From DASTQL01 sp035462375 (GTDB lineage: Bacteria; Actinomycetota; Actinomycetes; Jiangellales; Jiangellaceae), in assembly GCA_035462375.1 (NCBI GenBank), contig DATHUJ010000048.1, forward strand, positions 12,971-76,970: a stretch of DNA of 64,000 bases. Direction: 5' to 3'. The notes beneath the pieces are model-generated. The model did no database searches. It saw nothing but the letters and a program-made list of their open reading frames with translations, and was not told the DNA's origin. Both the position numbers and the translations under genes were made by a program. This document shows, in pieces, positions 60,811 to 64,000 of this stretch; positions within the stretch are counted from its first letter, which is position 1, and every line of letters starts with the position of its first letter.

Positions 60811-60850
60811 CCGCTCAGCCGGGGTGCGCCCCGCTCAGCCGGGGTGCGCC
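60811..60850. repeat. 20-base tandem duplication over the purM stop codon
   Basis: CCGCTCAGCCGGGGTGCGCC occurs twice in a row at 60811-60830 and 60831-60850, followed by CCGCTCAGC. The right copy carries the purM stop (minus strand, 60835-60837). The left copy repeats the last codons and the stop downstream of it. Confidence 0.9.
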
Positions 60851-62028
60851 CCGCTCAGCACCGCCGACCCGTCGCCCGGCACGACCTCGCCGAGAACCCA
60901 CGACGGGACCCCGCGGTCGCGGAGGAGGGTGACCGCCGCGTCGGCCGTGTGCGGCGCGACGACGGCGACCATGCCGACCCCCATGTTGAGGGTGCGCTCG
61001 AGCTCCTCGGCGGCGACGCCCATCCGGCCGACGAGTCCGAAGACGGCTGGCGGCGTCCAGGTCCGCCGGTCGAGCTGAGCCGACAGGTGTCCGGGCAGGA
61101 CGCGGGCGAGGTTCGCGGCCAGGCCGCCCCCCGTGACATGGGCCATCGCGCGGACCTCGACCTCGGTCGCGCGCGCCAGGGTCAGGCAGTCGAGGGCGTA
61201 GATCCGGGTCGGCTCGAGCAGCTCCTCACCCAGGGTGCGGCCGAGCTCGTCGACCTGGCGGTCCAGGGCCCAGCCGGCTCGCTGAGTCAGGACGTGACGC
61301 ACCAGCGAGTAGCCGTTGCTGTGCAGCCCGCTGGACGCCATGGCGACCACGGCGTCGCCCGGCCGGATCCGGTCCCGGCCGAGCAGGTCGTCGGCCTCGA
61401 CCACGCCGGTGGTGGCGCCCGCCAGGTCGTAGTCGTCGGGTCCGAGCAGGCCCGGGTGCTCGGCGGTCTCCCCGCCGACAAGGGCCGCCCCGGCGAGCCG
61501 GCATCCCTCGGCGACGCCCGCGACGATCGCAGCGACCCGCTCCGGGACCAACCGGCCGCACGCGATGTAGTCGGTGACGAAGAGCGGCTCGGCCCCGCAC
61601 ACCACCAGGTCGTCGACGAGCATGCCGACGAGGTCGCGGCCGATCGTGTCGTGGATGTCCATCCGTTGGGCGATGGCGACCTTGGTGCCGACGCCGTCGG
61701 TGCTCGTCGCCAGCAGTGGCCGCCGGTAGGCGCGCAGCGCCGAGGCGTCGAACAGGCCCGCGAAGTCGCCGAGGCCACCGACGACCTCTGGCCGCTGCGC
61801 GGAGGCCACCGAGCGCCGCATCAGCTCGACGGCGCGCTCGCCGGCCTCGATGTCGACACCGGCCTCGGCGTAGGTCGTCCGAGGTACCGCGGTGCGTCCG
61901 GGCACCGGGGCCGCGGGGTCCGGTGCGGCGGCGTTTCCGACCCCCGCAGCCGCGGGGTCTGGCGCGGGCTCCGCAGCCGCCGGTGCCACCGCGTGCTCCG
62001 CGGTCTCGTCGTGGTGCTCCTCGGTCAC
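60835..62028 (-). CDS. purM: Phosphoribosylformylglycinamidine cyclo-ligase (AIR synthase)
   Basis: 397 residues. Catalyses the ATP-dependent closure of FGAM to AIR, step five of purine synthesis. The core begins with TTYAEAGVDIEAGERAVELM and shows LLATSTDGVGTKVAIA, VVCGAEPLFVTDYIA, GGETAEHPG, SSGLHSNGYSLVR and HVTGGGLAANLARVLP. A ~45-residue Ala/Pro/Glu-rich extension precedes the core, longer than usual. The start is taken as GTG at 62028 (VTEEHHDE), with TAGGCT eight bases upstream. It lies downstream of purF. Confidence 0.94.
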   Translation of the reverse strand: MTEEHHDETAEHAVAPAAAEPAPDPAAAGVGNAAAPDPAAPVPGRTAVPRTTYAEAGVDIEAGERAVELMRRSVASAQRPEVVGGLGDFAGLFDASALRAYRRPLLATSTDGVGTKVAIAQRMDIHDTIGRDLVGMLVDDLVVCGAEPLFVTDYIACGRLVPERVAAIVAGVAEGCRLAGAALVGGETAEHPGLLGPDDYDLAGATTGVVEADDLLGRDRIRPGDAVVAMASSGLHSNGYSLVRHVLTQRAGWALDRQVDELGRTLGEELLEPTRIYALDCLTLARATEVEVRAMAHVTGGGLAANLARVLPGHLSAQLDRRTWTPPAVFGLVGRMGVAAEELERTLNMGVGMVAVVAPHTADAAVTLLRDRGVPSWVLGEVVPGDGSAVLSGAHPG

Positions 62029-62036
62029 GGTCGGTG

Positions 62037-62042
62037 AGCCTA
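62037..62042 (-). promoter_or_regulatory. -10 box of purM
   Basis: TAGGCT on the minus strand lies eight bases before the GTG at 62028, in a 166-base purF-purM gap. It suggests that purM has its own, nearly leaderless promoter. Confidence 0.4.
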
Positions 62043-62194
62043 GCCGCCGGCCGGATCCCGCAGCCGCTCGACGGTCCAGACACCGGTCACGTGGCTGTGA
62101 GCAGGCTCGGCGCTGGTCAGCGACCACCGAGGAGCGCACGACCGCGCAGCGCGCACGACCGCCTGGCGCAAACGACCGGGCCGACGACGACAGG

Positions 62195-63748
62195 TCAGGA
62201 CCGGCTCAGCGCGTCGGCCGCGCCGGTCCCACCCAGCAGGCTGACCAGCCCGTCCTGGGCGTCGAGGAGCGCAGCTTCCGCGTCGAGCGGCAGCTGCTCC
62301 TGCTCGGGAGCCCGGGTGGCTGCCCGGTCGGGCAGGCGCACCGGGTACACCCCGTCGAAGCAGGCTCGGCACAGGGCATCCATCGGCACCGTGGTGGCCT
62401 CGACCAGCTGCTCGAGCGACACATAGCCGAGCGAGTCGGCCCCGATGGACCGGCAGATCTCGTCGACTCGAAGCCCCGTGGCGATCAGCTCCGCCCGGGT
62501 GGCGAAGTCGATGCCGTAGAAGCAGGGCCACTTCACCGGGGGGCTGGAGATCCGGACGTGCACCTCCGTTGCTCCCGCCTCGCGCAGCATCCGGACCAGG
62601 GCCCGCTGGGTGTTGCCTCGCACGATCGAGTCGTCCACGACCACGAGACGATTGCCGGCGATGACCTCACGGAGCGGGTTGAGCTTGAGCCGGATGCCCA
62701 GCTGCCTGATCGTCTGCGACGGCTGGATGAACGTACGCCCGACATAGGAGTTCTTGACCAGCCCCATCCCGTACGGGATCCCGCTCGCCTCGGCGTAGCC
62801 GACCGCGGCCGGGGTGCCCGACTCGGGCACGGGGATCACCAGGTCGGCCTCGACGGGGTGCTCACGGGCCAGCCGGCGTCCCACCTCCACCCGCGTCGCG
62901 TGCACCGACCGGTCCCGGATCCGCGTGTCGGGCCGGGCCAGGTAGACGTACTCGAACAGGCAGCCCTTGGGCGCGGCCGGGGCGAACCGGCGTGAGCGCA
63001 GGCCGTCCTCGTCGACGGCGACCAGCTCACCGGGCTCGATCTCACGGACGAACGACGCGCCGACGATGTCCAGGGCAGCCGTCTCGCTGGCGATCACCCA
63101 GCCGCGCTCGAGCCGGCCGAGCACCATGGGGCGGATGCCCTGCGGGTCGCGAGCGCCGTACAGGGTCGACTCGTCGGAGAAGACCAGCGTGAAGGCGCCG
63201 GCGAGCTGCGGGAGCACCTCCATCGCCGTCTGCTCGAGCGAGCGGTCCGGGTCGGAGCCGAGCAGCGCCGTCACCAGGGCCGTGTCGGTCGTGTTGCCGT
63301 AACGGAGCTCGCCGCTGCTCGCCCCGCCACGGACCTCGACCAGGTCGTAGAGCTCACCGGTGTTGGTGAGGTTGCCGTTGTGCGCGAGGGCGACGGTGCC
63401 GCCCGGCGTCGCGCCGAGCGTCGGCTGGGCGTTCTCCCAGCGACTGGCGCCGGTGGTGGAGTACCGCGTGTGCCCGACCGCGACGTGGCCGACCAGCGAG
63501 TTCAGCGTGGCCTCGTCGAAGACCTGGCTGACCAGCCCCATGTCCTTGTAGACCAGGATCTGCCGGCCGTTGCCGACCGCGATCCCCGCCGACTCCTGGC
63601 CGCGGTGCTGCAGCGCGTACAGGCCGAAGTAGGCGAGCTTGGCGACCTCCTCGCCAGGGGCCCAGACGCCGAAGACCCCGCACGCGTCCTGGGGGCCGGT
63701 GTCCTGGGGATCGGTCTCGTGGGTCAGGTGTCCGTCTCCGCGGGGCAC
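62195..63748 (-). CDS. purF: Amidophosphoribosyltransferase
   Basis: 517 residues. The committed step of purine synthesis: PRPP plus glutamine to phosphoribosylamine. The N-terminal nucleophile Cys is in QDACGVFGVW, after a ~20-residue propeptide that must be cleaved. Glutaminase residues are in YALQHRGQESAG and HNGNLTNTGEL. The PRPP site is VVVDDSIVRGNTQ. Cysteines in WPCFYGIDF and LCRACFDG fit the Bacillus-type, 4Fe-4S-containing class. Start GTG at 63748, with TACACT seven bases upstream. Confidence 0.95.
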   Translation of the reverse strand: MPRGDGHLTHETDPQDTGPQDACGVFGVWAPGEEVAKLAYFGLYALQHRGQESAGIAVGNGRQILVYKDMGLVSQVFDEATLNSLVGHVAVGHTRYSTTGASRWENAQPTLGATPGGTVALAHNGNLTNTGELYDLVEVRGGASSGELRYGNTTDTALVTALLGSDPDRSLEQTAMEVLPQLAGAFTLVFSDESTLYGARDPQGIRPMVLGRLERGWVIASETAALDIVGASFVREIEPGELVAVDEDGLRSRRFAPAAPKGCLFEYVYLARPDTRIRDRSVHATRVEVGRRLAREHPVEADLVIPVPESGTPAAVGYAEASGIPYGMGLVKNSYVGRTFIQPSQTIRQLGIRLKLNPLREVIAGNRLVVVDDSIVRGNTQRALVRMLREAGATEVHVRISSPPVKWPCFYGIDFATRAELIATGLRVDEICRSIGADSLGYVSLEQLVEATTVPMDALCRACFDGVYPVRLPDRAATRAPEQEQLPLDAEAALLDAQDGLVSLLGGTGAADALSRS

Positions 63749-63755
63749 GCTCCCG

Positions 63756-63761
63756 AGTGTA
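63756..63761 (-). promoter_or_regulatory. -10 box of leaderless purF
   Basis: TACACT on the minus strand, seven bases before the GTG at 63748. Confidence 0.45.
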
Positions 63762-63788
63762 CGTGCCGGGTGGCCGCGTCCGCGGGAC

Positions 63789-63794
63789 TAGCGT
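63789..63794 (+). promoter_or_regulatory. -10 box of the serine hydrolase gene
   Basis: TAGCGT eight bases before the GTG at 63803. The purF and hydrolase promoters lie back to back within 55 bases. Confidence 0.4.
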
Positions 63795-63802
63795 GGCCCG
63801 TC

Positions 63803-64000
63803 GTGACGAGTCTCGACACCGCCTGCCGCGCCCGTCTCGACCTGCGCCTGGCCCGCGAGCAGGCCGACTCCCGCCTGCCGTCGCTGGTCGGTGGGATCGT
63901 CCGGGAAGGCGCGCTCTCGTGGTGGGGATCCGCCGGTACGGTCGAGGACGCCGCGCCGGACGCGGACACGCAGTACCGGATCGGCTCGATCACCAAGACC
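63803..64000 (+). CDS. Serine hydrolase, beta-lactamase family (3' end outside window)
   Basis: Sixty-six codons are visible from the GTG at 63803. The N-terminal part ACRARLDLRLAREQADSRLP is followed by a strand pair (GGIVREGALSWWGSAGTVE) and then QYRIGSITKT, whose S-x-x-K is the catalytic motif of class C beta-lactamase-like hydrolases and esterases. No signal peptide is seen, so a cytosolic esterase-like member is likely. The rest lies beyond the window. Confidence 0.8.
   Translation, partial: MTSLDTACRARLDLRLAREQADSRLPSLVGGIVREGALSWWGSAGTVEDAAPDADTQYRIGSITKT

Overview
The window is a GC-rich chromosomal stretch with many GTG starts, tight 4-base gene overlaps and several promoters that look leaderless. 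It comes from an actinobacterium. The order bldC - conserved hypothetical - valine dehydrogenase - DUF3073 - purM - purF at the right end is a block I recall from streptomycetes and relatives. Overall gene content fits the Propionibacteriales (Nocardioides-like), but that placement is inference.

Left part (1-16,300): the 3' end of a CHASE3/HAMP phytochrome-type histidine kinase with its response regulator; a small SRPBCC protein; a copper-export operon on the minus strand (csoR-copZ-copA) with a clear CsoR-type operator; a Ca2+/cation antiporter; a stress-type SDR; a membrane hypothetical; a methyltransferase; and a six-gene, translationally coupled Mrp antiporter operon with mrpA and mrpB fused. 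Then comes a cytosolic subtilase divergent from an ATP-grasp peptide ligase of the PGM1 type.

Middle (17,900-36,700): a SulP transporter with STAS domain, a three-unit palindromic repeat, a GT4 glycosyltransferase, a CoA transferase/hydrolase, an AlkZ-type winged-helix protein, an M23/peptidoglycan-binding protein with two compensating frameshifts, an isochorismatase with a duplicated 3' end, an FAD monooxygenase, an MFS exporter, an XRE regulator followed by a large SGNH hydrolase, small membrane proteins, a Ddn-type F420 protein, LtrA and a ROK kinase.

Right part (36,850-64,000): tRNA-Lys; a SNF2 helicase/SWIM zinc-finger pair; a polar amino acid ABC transporter; CsbD, a lipoprotein, an epimerase and a PPOX protein; a membrane coiled-coil protein coupled to a trypsin-like lipoprotein protease; a structured RNA leader ahead of a DUF2157-like membrane protein; a metallopeptidase and a metallophosphoesterase; tRNA-Glu and tRNA-Asp; a VapBC toxin-antitoxin pair; a copper-uptake region (ycnI remnant, copC, fused copD-ctaG); tRNA-Phe; then the bldC-vdh-purM-purF block, which holds a decayed methyltransferase. 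The window ends inside a serine hydrolase.

Most worth a second look: a conserved element just after the stop codons of three unrelated genes; the structured leader at 48,631-48,828; the protease/peptide-ligase pair; the compensated frameshift in the M23 gene; tandem duplications spanning the stop codons of two genes; and the remnants of ycnI and of the methyltransferase.
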